Part shown: in pieces, positions 1 through 8,003 of the stretch | Layout of the letters: each line of letters starts with the position of its first letter | Position numbering within the stretch: position 1 is the first letter of the stretch | Assembly: GCA_030540395.1 (NCBI GenBank) | Contig: JAUNWI010000005.1 | Location: 84,109-148,108 of the forward strand | DNA length: 64,000 bases | Direction: 5' to 3' | From: Phascolarctobacterium sp. | Lineage (GTDB): Bacteria; Bacillota; Negativicutes; Acidaminococcales; Acidaminococcaceae | The notes under the pieces: model-generated | Told to the model about the DNA's origin: nothing | What the model saw: only the letters and a program-made list of their open reading frames with translations | Databases searched by the model: none | Translations under genes and position numbers: made by a program

Positions 1-551
1 ACGAAATTAAATTACCAGGCGAGCACCAGATTAAAAATACCAGTGTAGCTATTGTGGCTGCCAAATTAGTTTCGAAGCAGGATGACCGCATTAACGAGCT
101 GGCCTTGCATATTGGCGTGGCTAATACGCTGTGGCCCGGTCGTTTGGAGCGTATTCATCAGCATCCGGATATTATTTTGGATGGCGCTCACAATCCCAAT
201 GGTGCGGAGGCGCTGCGCAAGGCATTGGACAAGTATTATCCGGGGCAGAAGGTGCATTTTGTCTTTGGCATGATGGGGGACAAGGATATGAGCGGCGTCA
301 TCAAAACCTTGATTCATGGTGATGATGTTGTTTACACTGTGCGTGCGGATAAGGGCTATCGTGCGGCGGAGGCAGCTGACCTTGCAAAGCTGGTGGGTCC
401 CAATGCCATTGCTGTGGAGGATTTGGCAGTGGCTTATGACAAGGCCTTGAGTGCGGCAGGTGTTGATGGCGTTGTGTGCGTGTGCGGAAGTCTTTATCTT
501 GTAGGTGAGTTCAAGAAAATGCTGCTTGAGCAGCGCAGTAAGATGAATTAA
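1..551 (+). CDS. folC: Folylpolyglutamate/dihydrofolate synthase, C-terminal part (gene begins before the window)
   Basis: This is the last ~180 residues of a Mur-ligase-type enzyme that adds glutamate to folates in the cytoplasm. The frame is open from base 3, so the GTG at 54 is not the true start; upstream residues GEHQIKN match the family's conserved G-x-H-x-x-N segment. A GRLE motif at about base 138 and DGAHNPNG at 180-203 mark the C-terminal domain that binds the amino-acid substrate. The stop is TAA at 549-551. Nothing in the remaining part looks damaged. Assignment to FolC is firm; whether it also has dihydrofolate synthase activity cannot be told from this part. Confidence 0.9.
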   Translation, partial: EIKLPGEHQIKNTSVAIVAAKLVSKQDDRINELALHIGVANTLWPGRLERIHQHPDIILDGAHNPNGAEALRKALDKYYPGQKVHFVFGMMGDKDMSGVIKTLIHGDDVVYTVRADKGYRAAEAADLAKLVGPNAIAVEDLAVAYDKALSAAGVDGVVCVCGSLYLVGEFKKMLLEQRSKMN

Positions 552-849
552 AGTCTGTAATTCGTAAATATAATCATTTACTCCGTCAAATGAGGTTTCT
601 TAACGCCAATTTCGTTGGGAACAACGACGCAGCTGCGGTCAGAATTTGTTCGCAGATAGCTTTTGGTTTTCGAGACACTTGCTGCTGTTGTTCCAGCAAC
701 TCATTGGCTAAAACCTCAATGACTCCGCAAATGATTATATTTACTCAGTGTAGGTACGTGCTTGTTGTGTACAGTTTGTAGAAAGTTGTGCCCCCTCCTA
801 GAGGGGGCTGGCAGCGAGCTTGCGAGCTGACTGGGGGAGATTCTGCTAT
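552..849. other. Intergenic stretch with one GC-rich hairpin
   Basis: No convincing gene is seen in these 298 bases. At 791-840 there is a compound inverted repeat: CCCCCTC/GAGGGGG (791-807) followed by CAGCGAGCTTGCGAGCTG, which pairs with itself, and a GGGGGAG. The last GGGGGAG (834-840) also serves as ribosome site for the next gene. The shape resembles the dispersed GC-rich palindromes common between genes in many Firmicutes; only one copy is visible here. Confidence 0.5.
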
Positions 850-2232
850 ATGAAGCGTCTAGCTGATTATCTCGACAAAAGAATATATTATATGCTGCTA
901 TTCACAGTGGCGGTGATTCCGTTGCATCAGGAGTTTACGGCGTTTTGCGTGGGTGTGACTTTTCTTGCGGCGGCTTTGGTAGCGTATGTGAAGGGGCGGC
1001 AGCAGCCGTGTGTGCTGAAGGATTGGCAGCAGTTGGCTTTGTATGTGCTGCTCGTCATCGGCGTGGTGTCGCTGCATTTTTCTAAGAATCAGTTCATTTC
1101 TTCTTGGAATTTTGTGTACGTGGCGGGACAGTATAGTGCGCTTTTTTTTGTGCTGCTGCGGTACGGATGGCAACGGCCGCAGGTCTTTGGGGACACATCT
1201 AAGGGTGGCACAGGTAAAGAGTCAATGGCAAAGCTGAAACATAGGGGCGTGGGCGCTGGGGCAAGAGCTGCTGGTTGTAATGGGAAACTTACTGGCGGTG
1301 TGCAAGGCTTATGGGTACGTTTTAGCACGCTGCCCCGTCCTCTGCAGCTCATCGGCGCATTCTTGGCTGTGTCGGTGCTGGTGAGCCTCATCGGCATCGC
1401 CCAAAAGCTTTTGGGCGTAGCCGGTGAGGGCATCTGGTCCGACCCGGACCAATTCCCCGATTTAAAGGTGCGAGTTTTCTCCACTCTGGTGAACCCCAAT
1501 ATTCTCGCTGGCTATCTGGTACTGGTCATTTCCTACTGTACGGCGTTCTTCAATATGACGAAGGAGCACCGCCCTTGGCGCGGCGTCTTCGCCGCCGCCG
1601 GCGCCTTGGCGGCGCTCTGCCTGCTCTACACCTATAGTCGTGGCAACTGGCTGGCCTGCGCCGCCATGCTGCTGGCCTTTTGCGTGCTCTTTTGTCCCAA
1701 GGCTGTGGGACCAGTGCTGGCCGCTGGCGCCATCGCCTTGGCCTTGGGCGGCCCGGCGGTGCTGCAGCGGCTCAGCTCCATTACTAGCGGCGAAGATACC
1801 TCCGCCGCGTTGCGTATTGCTTACTTCGAGAGTACTACTGCTGTTATTGAAGATTTTCCTTTGGGCGTGGGCTGGTATGGCTATCGCTTTGTGTACCCCG
1901 ATTATAATTTTTACTTGGAGGACACCAGCGTCATTATGTACCACTGCCACAATATCTTCCTCAATGTGTGCGCCGAGCTGGGGTACCACGGGCTTTTGGT
2001 GTTCCTGCTCATTTGGTGGGGAATTTTCCTGCCTGCGGCTTGGAGGCTGGCCTACCATGGCCGCAGCCTGTGGCTGAAGGCCATGGGACGGGGCTATGTG
2101 CTGGCCACAGTGGGCATTGCTATCGGCGGGCTCACGGACCATGTGTATTTCAATACGCAAATGGGCTTGTGCTTCTGGCTCTTGGGCGGGCTAACCATGC
2201 TCTGCAGCAAGCTGAATAATTACGAAAGCTAA
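850..2232 (+). CDS. O-antigen ligase/polymerase family membrane protein
   Basis: A 460-residue polytopic membrane protein of the O-antigen ligase family (Wzy_C domain), expected in the inner membrane, where such proteins transfer or polymerise glycans on the outer face. Hydrophobic segments run through nearly the whole length, with the typical large loop before the last helices (about residues 310-380, YGYRFVYPDYNFYLEDTS then HNIFLNVCAELG). The ATG at 850 is chosen because GGGGGAG ends 9 bases upstream; an in-frame start 30 bases earlier has no site. Residues ~115-160 form a polar, Gly/Lys-rich insertion that breaks the membrane pattern. It stands alone, so the glycan acted on is unknown. Confidence 0.75.
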   Translation: MKRLADYLDKRIYYMLLFTVAVIPLHQEFTAFCVGVTFLAAALVAYVKGRQQPCVLKDWQQLALYVLLVIGVVSLHFSKNQFISSWNFVYVAGQYSALFFVLLRYGWQRPQVFGDTSKGGTGKESMAKLKHRGVGAGARAAGCNGKLTGGVQGLWVRFSTLPRPLQLIGAFLAVSVLVSLIGIAQKLLGVAGEGIWSDPDQFPDLKVRVFSTLVNPNILAGYLVLVISYCTAFFNMTKEHRPWRGVFAAAGALAALCLLYTYSRGNWLACAAMLLAFCVLFCPKAVGPVLAAGAIALALGGPAVLQRLSSITSGEDTSAALRIAYFESTTAVIEDFPLGVGWYGYRFVYPDYNFYLEDTSVIMYHCHNIFLNVCAELGYHGLLVFLLIWWGIFLPAAWRLAYHGRSLWLKAMGRGYVLATVGIAIGGLTDHVYFNTQMGLCFWLLGGLTMLCSKLNNYES

Positions 2233-2236
2233 AAAG

Positions 2237-2267
2237 GAACGTTCTTTTCGGTAACGTTTCGTTACCC
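2237..2267 (-). repeat. 31-nt palindromic repeat, copy 1
   Basis: Read on the minus strand this is GGGTAACGAAACGTTAC, seven variable bases, then AACGTTC. The same layout with the same total length occurs on the plus strand at 42881-42911. The first 17 bases contain a near-perfect palindrome (GTAACG-AAA-CGTTAC). It lies 5 bases after a stop codon. Two copies 40 kb apart suggest a genome-wide element or a protein-binding site. Confidence 0.65.
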
Positions 2268-2305
2268 ATAAATTTCTACCATTTTCGTACTAATAACTAA
2301 AACAT

Positions 2306-2350
2306 AAAGCGTCAATTTTCTCTTAAAAGCAGGAGAAAATTGACGCTTTT
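2306..2350. terminator. Bidirectional terminator
   Basis: A long stem AAAGCGTCAATTTTCTC pairs with GAGAAAATTGACGCTTT and is flanked by A-rich and T-rich tracts on its two sides, so it can end transcription from both the O-antigen-ligase-like gene (plus) and metY (minus). The GCGTCA stem base recurs in the hairpins at 9785 and 13578, and as a weaker variant (ACGTCA) at 9862. Confidence 0.8.
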
Positions 2351-2394
2351 GTAATGTTTTAGTGTCTTAGTAGTTGCTAAACAAAATTTTATGG

Positions 2395-3681
2395 TTATTC
2401 AATGCCTGCCAGGGCTTGTGCCAAGTCAGCAATCAAGTCCTCTTTGTCCTCCAAGCCGCAGGAAATGCGTACCAAGCCTGCAGGAATGCCACAGGCAGCC
2501 AGCTGCTCGTCCGTCATTTGGCGATGAGTGCTGGTGGCAGGATTCAGGCAGCAGGTGCGAGCATCGGCTACATGGGTCTCGATAGCAGCGATTTTCAGGC
2601 GTTTCATGAAGGCTTCCGCTGCCTTGCGTCCACCCTTCAGGTTGAAGGATACCACGCCACAGCCACCATTACCCAGGTACTTTTCTGCCAAGGCATGGTA
2701 TTTGTTGGAGGCTAGGCCCGGATAGCTTACATAGTCCACCTGGGGTTGCTTTTCCAGGAATTCAGCCACGGCCTGGCCGTTTTCTACGTGGCGTGGCATG
2801 CGTACATGGAGGGACTCCAAGCCTAGATTCAAAATGAAGGCACTTTGCGGTGATTGGGTGCAGCCAAAATCGCGCATCAGCTGGGCAGTGGCCTTGGTAA
2901 TAAAGGCGCCTGCCTGACCAAATTTTTCCGCATAGGTAATGCCGTGATAGGATTCATCGGGCTGGCAGAGACCGGGGAATTTGTCTGCATGGGCCAGCCA
3001 ATCAAACTTGCCGCTATCCACGATGGCGCCGCCTACGCAGGAACCATGACCATCCATATATTTAGTGGTGGAATGGGTAACAATATCGGCACCCCACTCG
3101 ATGGGACGACAGTTGATGGGAGTGGGGAAGGTGTTATCCACGATGAGGGGCACGCCATGACGATGAGCTGCCTTGGCAAATTTTTCGATATCCAGCACGG
3201 TCAGGGCCGGGTTGGCAATGGTTTCGCCAAAAACAGCCTTGGTATTATCCTGAAAAGCGGCGTCTAATTCTTCGTCCGTAGCGTCAGGAGAAACAAAGGT
3301 AGCGGTAATGCCCATTTTCGCCATGGTTACGGCAATTAGGTTAAAGGTGCCACCATAAATGGAGGAGGAAGCCACAATATGACTGCCGGCTTCACAGATA
3401 TTGAAGAGGGCAAAGAAGTTTGCCGCCTGACCGGAGGAGGTGAGCATGGCGGCTGTGCCGCCCTCCAGCTCCGCAATTTTGGCTGCTACATAATCGCAGG
3501 TGGGATTTTGCAGGCGGGAATAAAAATATCCTGTTGCTTCTAAATCAAAAAGCTTGCCCATATCCTCGCTGGTGTCATATTTGAAGGTGGTGGATTGAAT
3601 GATGGGGATTTGGCGGGGTTCGCCGTTGCCTGGATGATAACCGCCTTGTACACATTTAGTATTGATATTCACATTTGCCAT
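2395..3681 (-). CDS. metY: O-acetylhomoserine sulfhydrylase (aminocarboxypropyltransferase)
   Basis: A 428-residue Cys/Met-metabolism PLP enzyme that makes homocysteine from O-acetylhomoserine and sulfide in the cytoplasm. The Schiff-base lysine is in HSTTKYMDG (about residue 207); SSGQAANFFAL and YSRLQNPT are family signatures. The long form (about 430 residues) with an extended middle part is typical of MetY rather than MetB. The start at 3681 is preferred over the ATG two codons earlier because AAGGAG lies 9 bases upstream of it. It is 20 bases downstream of metA, in the same transcript behind the Met T-box, and uses the product of metA. Confidence 0.9.
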   Translation of the reverse strand: MANVNINTKCVQGGYHPGNGEPRQIPIIQSTTFKYDTSEDMGKLFDLEATGYFYSRLQNPTCDYVAAKIAELEGGTAAMLTSSGQAANFFALFNICEAGSHIVASSSIYGGTFNLIAVTMAKMGITATFVSPDATDEELDAAFQDNTKAVFGETIANPALTVLDIEKFAKAAHRHGVPLIVDNTFPTPINCRPIEWGADIVTHSTTKYMDGHGSCVGGAIVDSGKFDWLAHADKFPGLCQPDESYHGITYAEKFGQAGAFITKATAQLMRDFGCTQSPQSAFILNLGLESLHVRMPRHVENGQAVAEFLEKQPQVDYVSYPGLASNKYHALAEKYLGNGGCGVVSFNLKGGRKAAEAFMKRLKIAAIETHVADARTCCLNPATSTHRQMTDEQLAACGIPAGLVRISCGLEDKEDLIADLAQALAGIE

Positions 3682-3701
3682 TTCCATAATCTCCTTTAGT
3701 C

Positions 3702-4712
3702 TTATTTTTCTTGTTTAACCTCTGCACCCACTCTTTGCAGCTGCAGCAGAATTTTATTATATTGGTCCAAGGCCTTGTTCAGCTTGTCGCTTTCGGCAGG
3801 AGCCAGCTGGGTTAAATCATAGGGAGTATCCTGATAAACGATATTTAGCCAGTTCATGTAGAACAGGTGGGCATAGCTGCGCCATTTGAAAACAGGCTCC
3901 TGGGTGGTGTCGTTTTCAGGGAAGTAGAATTGGGGCATCTCGATGGGCAAATTCTTTTGCTTGTCCCGATAGTACTCATTGGCCAAGGTATAACGGTCAT
4001 ATTCAAAATGGCCCAGCACAAAGATGCGGCGCAAATCCTTGGTGGCACAAATATTGATACCGTTTTCCACGGAGCGGGACAGCACCTGCAGCGCTTTGCA
4101 GGCATCAATGGCATCGTCATCCACGGCGGTGTGGCGGGATTGGGGAATAAAATAGCGGTCATCAAAGCCACGCAGCAGGGGATGGTTTTTCACCGTGAGG
4201 CCATAGGGGAAGATGCCAAACATTTTGGCCGGAAGCACGGTTTTGTGTACACCATAGTAATGATAAAGCGCAGCCTGGGCGCCCCAACACAGTGTCATGG
4301 TGGAGTAACAGTGGTATTCGGCCCAATCGAGATAAGCTTCAATCTCTTTCCAGTAATCCACCTCTTCGAAAGGAATGGTCTCCACAGGAGCTCCGGTCAT
4401 CAAAAAGGCATCGTAATAATTATCCTTGATATCATTGAATTCCAAATAGGCTCTATCCAAATAAGAGTTGTCAGTGTGAGTAGTTTCACGGGTGACTACG
4501 CGGCAAAAATCAACTTCAATCTGCAAAGGGGAGTTGCCCAAAAGACGCAAAAGCTGGATTTCCGTGGGCTTTTTCAAGGGCATCAAATTGAGCACGCATA
4601 CCTTCAAGGGGCGCACACGCTGGGTGTTGGCACGCTGCTCGGTCATGGTAAAGATGCCCTCCTCCTGTAATTGGACAATTGCTGATAAATGATCGTTGAC
4701 TTTAATAGGCAT
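3702..4712 (-). CDS. metA: Homoserine O-acetyltransferase (MetA-type)
   Basis: Activates homoserine for methionine synthesis. From the ATG at 4712 the protein has 336 residues; the family's catalytic residues fall at their usual numbers: Cys142 (LCWGAQ), His235 and Glu237 (GHFEYD). Residue 111 is Glu, the residue reported to favour acetyl-CoA over succinyl-CoA in this family, which fits the O-acetylhomoserine enzyme encoded next. The start is set by GAGGAGGAAG just upstream and the family's N-terminus MPIKV; a longer frame back to 4859 would run through the T-box terminator and is rejected. Expression should be controlled by the T-box upstream. Confidence 0.93.
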   Translation of the reverse strand: MPIKVNDHLSAIVQLQEEGIFTMTEQRANTQRVRPLKVCVLNLMPLKKPTEIQLLRLLGNSPLQIEVDFCRVVTRETTHTDNSYLDRAYLEFNDIKDNYYDAFLMTGAPVETIPFEEVDYWKEIEAYLDWAEYHCYSTMTLCWGAQAALYHYYGVHKTVLPAKMFGIFPYGLTVKNHPLLRGFDDRYFIPQSRHTAVDDDAIDACKALQVLSRSVENGINICATKDLRRIFVLGHFEYDRYTLANEYYRDKQKNLPIEMPQFYFPENDTTQEPVFKWRSYAHLFYMNWLNIVYQDTPYDLTQLAPAESDKLNKALDQYNKILLQLQRVGAEVKQEK

Positions 4713-4799
4713 TGTTTCTTCCTCCTCAATACTAAATTCCCTAAATTTCCTATTTCCTAATAATGGGACGCTGTTGCAGGGAGCTGGCTTTTTGAGGCA

Positions 4800-5107
4800 A
4801 TAAAAAAGCTTTCGTTCCTGCAAAAATACAGGGACGAAAGCGTAACTTCGTGATACCACCCTTATTCATCCATATGTCACCATATGAACCTCATCAAGTA
4901 CGCAGGGATTTTGTTTACCCTTTAATACTCTAGCACTGTAACGGGTGCGCCCGGACGACCTAAAGACCTTTAGCAAAGGAAACTCAGTCCATCAGCTCCA
5001 AGACCATCTTCAACGCCACCCCTTGCTCCTCCTTGCACCAAAATGGAGGCTCTCTGGGCCAAGCTCGTGCGTTTACTCTTCTCTTCATCGCTCAGTATTA
5101 AGCTATG
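4800..5107 (-). promoter_or_regulatory. Methionine T-box leader of metA-metY
   Basis: The minus strand contains stem-I features (GAAGAGAAGAGTAAACG, AGAGAGCC), the antiterminator T-box sequence AGGGTGGTATCACG (4848-4861) and a terminator GCTTTCGTCCCTG/CAGGAACGAAAGC followed by a T-run (4803-4842). Aligning the segment before TCTTGGAG with the second T-box of the window puts the specifier codon at 5005-5007: ATG, methionine. Uncharged tRNA-Met would favour antitermination, the expected logic for metA and metY. The specifier was placed by eye. Confidence 0.88.
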
Positions 5108-5113
5108 TGCTAG

Positions 5114-5142
5114 ATGATACCGCAAGATGTTCATGACGTCAA
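5114..5142 (-). promoter_or_regulatory. Promoter of the metA T-box transcript
   Basis: On the minus strand TTGACG (5137-5142) and TATCAT (5114-5119) are 17 bases apart, placing the transcription start near 5107, just before the T-box stem I. Confidence 0.7.
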
Positions 5143-5272
5143 CTGTTTTCGTGAAAAATTTACAAATCGTGGACATCTTCTTGGTAAATGTAAATTAGTT
5201 TACAAAAAATAGAGGCTTTTGCAGGCTTTGGAAGTGTAAAAATTATTCTCGAGCTTTTTTTGCAAAAAAGTG

Positions 5273-5300
5273 TTGACAAAACCGGAAAAGGGAGTAAAAT
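5273..5300 (+). promoter_or_regulatory. Promoter of the leader-peptide/ABC operon
   Basis: TTGACA (5273-5278), 16 bases, TAAAAT (5295-5300). It precedes the leader peptide gene by about 70 bases and is the only good promoter before the transporter genes. Confidence 0.7.
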
Positions 5301-5368
5301 AATACACAACACAGAAAACCTATAGAAATAATAGGCTTAATAAGTGTTAAGGAAGAGAGGAAATTAAG

Positions 5369-5491
5369 ATGAAAAAGTATGACGTAGTAAAGAACGTGAT
5401 GTGCAGCATGTGTATGGGCAGCGCTATGTGTATGCCCTCTTGTTGTGTTGCGCAAAAACGAATGTGTCTTTACTATGGTTCTTGTAGATAG
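5369..5491 (+). CDS. Cys/Met-rich 40-residue leader peptide
   Basis: A short gene with its own ribosome site (GAGAGG, 9 bases upstream) encoding MKKYDVVKNV followed by a run packed with MC pairs: seven Cys (12, 15, 21, 25, 26, 33, 39) and seven Met (1, 11, 14, 16, 20, 22, 32) in 40 residues. It sits between a strong promoter and a terminator-like hairpin (5509-5533) ahead of an amino-acid ABC transporter. This is the classical layout of ribosome-mediated attenuation, in which the ribosome stalls when Cys- or Met-tRNA is short and the operon is read. The role is inferred; a small metal-binding protein is a less likely alternative. Confidence 0.8.
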   Translation: MKKYDVVKNVMCSMCMGSAMCMPSCCVAQKRMCLYYGSCR

Positions 5492-5508
5492 TTAACTGTA
5501 ATTATGCT

Positions 5509-5533
5509 GCAGGCCATGGCGCCTGCTTTTTTT
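5509..5533 (+). terminator. Attenuator hairpin before the ABC operon
   Basis: GCAGGC, loop CATGGC, GCCTGC, then seven T: a compact intrinsic terminator lying between leader peptide and transporter genes. The segment ATGCTGCA (5504-5511), which enters the 5' arm, is complementary to TGCAGCAT (5402-5409) inside the leader gene (codons 12-14), so an alternative pairing that would break the terminator is possible. Confidence 0.75.
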
Positions 5534-5584
5534 ATTGACTATAAACCTAGTAAATATCTAGGTAAAGTAAGTGGAGTGAAGCTT

Positions 5585-6343
5585 ATGTTGAAGGTAACAG
5601 GCATTCGCAAGGCCTTTAAAAATAACGAGGTCTTGAAGGGTGTGGATTTAGAGGTCAAAAAGGGGGATGTGGTGAGCATCCTTGGTCCTAGTGGCAGTGG
5701 CAAAACAACCCTGCTACGCTGCATCAATTTCCTTGAGCATGCCGATGCAGGTCAGCTAGATTTTGATGAGCAGCATCTTGATTATGCTAAGGTTAAGGGC
5801 AAGGAAATCAAGCAAATTCGCCAAAAAACAGCCTTTGTTTTCCAAAACTACAATTTGTTCAATAACAAAAATGCTTTGGAAAATGTGACAGAGGGCTTGA
5901 TTTATGGCAGGGGCATGGATAAGGAAAAAGCCATCGCCATTGCCAAAAAGGCCTTGGACAAGGTTGGCCTTGCCGATAGATATGACTATTATCCCAGTCA
6001 GCTTAGCGGCGGCCAGCAGCAACGTGTGGGCATTGCCAGAGCCATTGCAGTGGAGCCGGAAATAATCCTGATGGATGAGCCCACAAGTGCGCTGGACCCC
6101 GAGCTGATTGGCGAGGTGCTGGCGGTGATTAAACAGCTGGCAGACGAAGGAAAAACCATGGTGATTGTGACGCATGAGATGCAGTTTGCTAAGGAAATTT
6201 CCACTAATGTGATTTTTATGGCAGATGGCAACATCGTGGAGCAGGGGCCGCCCAGCAAGATTTTTGTGCAGCCAGAGCACGAGCGCACACGCAAATTCTT
6301 AAAGCGCGTGCTGCCACCGCCGGAAATTGAATATGTCATCTAA
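5585..6343 (+). CDS. Amino-acid ABC transporter, ATP-binding subunit
   Basis: A 252-residue ABC ATPase of the polar amino-acid uptake group (GlnQ/TcyC-like), acting on the inner face of the membrane. Visible are Walker [11 protein letters not shown]-loop FQNYNLF, signature [14 protein letters not shown] and Walker [12 protein letters not shown]. The ATG at 5585 matches the family start ([11 protein letters not shown]); a longer frame back into the attenuator is rejected. It is the first structural gene behind the leader, followed by the binding protein and two permeases. Given the Cys/Met leader, cystine, cysteine or methionine is the most likely substrate; this rests on context, not on the ATPase. 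Confidence 0.87.
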   Translation: MLKVTGIRKAFKNNEVLKGVDLEVKKGDVVSILGPSGSGKTTLLRCINFLEHADAGQLDFDEQHLDYAKVKGKEIKQIRQKTAFVFQNYNLFNNKNALENVTEGLIYGRGMDKEKAIAIAKKALDKVGLADRYDYYPSQLSGGQQQRVGIARAIAVEPEIILMDEPTSALDPELIGEVLAVIKQLADEGKTMVIVTHEMQFAKEISTNVIFMADGNIVEQGPPSKIFVQPEHERTRKFLKRVLPPPEIEYVI

Positions 6344-6384
6344 TTTTAAAATAAACTTTTAAGAATATAAAGAATGGAGCGATT

Positions 6385-7239
6385 ATGATGTTGAAAAAAT
6401 CTTTACTTAATAAATTAGCAGTTGTTTCCCTGAGCATTTTGGCAGTGGCCGCTTTGAGCGCCGGTTGCGGTAGCGATAGCAAAAAGGCAGCAGCTCCGGC
6501 TGGTAAAAAGGTAGTAGTGAAAACCGTCATCAGCGGCACTGAAGCTCCCTTGAGCTGGGTGGATGAAAAGGGCGAAAAGCATGGCTATGAATATGACGTG
6601 CTGCTGGAGATTAATAAAAAGCTGAAAAACTATCAGCTGGATATCCAAGCCGTTCCTCCTGAAACCCAGGATGTAATGATGGAATCAGGCGACGCCAAGG
6701 TTGCAACTGGTGGCTATTATAAAAACGCTAAGCGTGAGCAAAACTTTATCCTGCCTTCCAATCCCATTGGTGCCAGCAATTTGGTGGTTTATGTGACCAA
6801 GGGTAACGAAACTAAATACAAGAATTTGGAGGACGTTGTTAAGGCTAATCTGAAGATTGTGCCGCTGACTCCTAATGGTGGCGCCTTCCGTATCGTTACC
6901 GATTGGAACAAAAAGCATGGCAATTTGCTGAAGGAAATTCCGGTACAGGCCGGTCGCAGCGCTGCTGACGGTGTAAATTCCTTAAAGGAAGGTCAATATG
7001 ACGCCTTTATTATTCCCGATATTTTGGGTGTTTTGGATTTGGCAGAAAAACAGGGCGTGCAGCTGGTTGCTTTGCAGGAGCCTGTAAAGGTGAATGGCAC
7101 CTACGTTTTGGTTAACAAAAAAGAGGAAAAGCTGGCCGGAGAAATCAACGATGCACTTAAGGCATTGCGTGATGACGGCACTCTGAGCAAGCTGAATGTA
7201 AAGTGGTTTAAGGCAGACCTGCTGAAGATTTTGAAATGA
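6385..7239 (+). CDS. Amino-acid ABC transporter substrate-binding lipoprotein
   Basis: A 284-residue secreted solute-binding protein of family 3. The N-terminus is a lipoprotein signal (hydrophobic stretch, then LSAGC, lipid Cys near residue 28) followed by a Lys/Ala linker. Family-3 features follow: GTEAPLSW, HGYEYDVLLEI, and near the end LNVKWFKADL. Two adjacent ATGs (6385, 6388) share the ribosome site GGAG; spacing slightly favours the second. It is 41 bases after the ATPase and before the two permeases, so it is the specificity subunit of this importer; the bound substrate cannot be read from the sequence. Confidence 0.85.
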   Translation: MMLKKSLLNKLAVVSLSILAVAALSAGCGSDSKKAAAPAGKKVVVKTVISGTEAPLSWVDEKGEKHGYEYDVLLEINKKLKNYQLDIQAVPPETQDVMMESGDAKVATGGYYKNAKREQNFILPSNPIGASNLVVYVTKGNETKYKNLEDVVKANLKIVPLTPNGGAFRIVTDWNKKHGNLLKEIPVQAGRSAADGVNSLKEGQYDAFIIPDILGVLDLAEKQGVQLVALQEPVKVNGTYVLVNKKEEKLAGEINDALKALRDDGTLSKLNVKWFKADLLKILK

Positions 7240-7301
7240 AGTGATGGTGTGTTGCTTGTAAAAGCGGCACAGCAAAAAAATGATTAAGGGATGTGTGGAA
7301 T

Positions 7302-8003
7302 ATGTTAACTTTTAGCTTTAGTTATTTTCTTGAGGTTTGGCCGAAGCTGCTAGAGGCTGTGCCCTATACCTTCTATTTTATCCTGATGAGCACGCTGGTA
7401 AGCTTTGTCGCAGGTATTCTTGTAGCTATGGTTCGCATTCCCCGCATCCCCGTTCTTTTTGAGCTGACGGAGCTATGGATGAGTCTGATTAGGAGTATGC
7501 CCTTTGTGCTGCTACTCTTTTTAAGCTATTTCCTGTTGCCCTTCCTTTTGCAGGGCTTCGGCGTTGCAAGCAGTGACGTACCCAAGGAAATCTACGTTTA
7601 TACAGCGATGTTTCTGCATTATGGGCCCATTGTGGCGGAGGTTATCCGCCCGGCCTACGAGGCCGTGCCCCATGGTCAGACTGAGGCAGCGTTGGTATTT
7701 GGTCTCAGTACTTGGCATAGAGTGACGCACATTAACCTGCCACAAGCATTACCGATTATGCTGCCGGGACTGGTGAACCAGTTTATCGAAATCATCAAGG
7801 ACACCTCCCTAATGTACATGATTGGTTTAATGGATTTGGTGGGGCGCGCCAATCTTTTAATTCACCTGCGCTTAGGGCAGGGACGCATCGAGTGCTATCT
7901 GGTGGTAGCTTTGATTTATTGGGCTCTGATTAGCGCCTCCGAGCTCTTGGCGGCCCATTTGGAGCGGCACAGCAATAGATTCTTAAGGAGGGAAGCAGCA
8001 TGA
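7302..8003 (+). CDS. Amino-acid ABC transporter permease, subunit 1
   Basis: About 233 residues with five or so membrane helices and the HisM/GlnP-type inner-membrane permease signature near the middle (HGQTEAALVFGLSTWHRVTHINLPQAL is the EAA loop, here split as HGQTEAALVF and INLPQALPIM), which docks on the ATPase. The ATG at 7302 is preferred by spacing to AAGGG; a GTG three codons earlier is possible. The stop overlaps the next gene's start (ATGA), so the two permeases are translationally coupled and probably form a heterodimer. Confidence 0.85.
   Translation: MLTFSFSYFLEVWPKLLEAVPYTFYFILMSTLVSFVAGILVAMVRIPRIPVLFELTELWMSLIRSMPFVLLLFLSYFLLPFLLQGFGVASSDVPKEIYVYTAMFLHYGPIVAEVIRPAYEAVPHGQTEAALVFGLSTWHRVTHINLPQALPIMLPGLVNQFIEIIKDTSLMYMIGLMDLVGRANLLIHLRLGQGRIECYLVVALIYWALISASELLAAHLERHSNRFLRREAA

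Noticed and set aside
590..781. 63-codon frame in the first intergenic region
   Set aside because: No ribosome site, low-complexity composition with many Cys and Ser; no support as a gene.
4713..4859. Longer metA reading frame starting at GTG 4859
   Set aside because: It runs through the T-box antiterminator and terminator; the ATG at 4712 has the ribosome site and puts catalytic residues at family positions.
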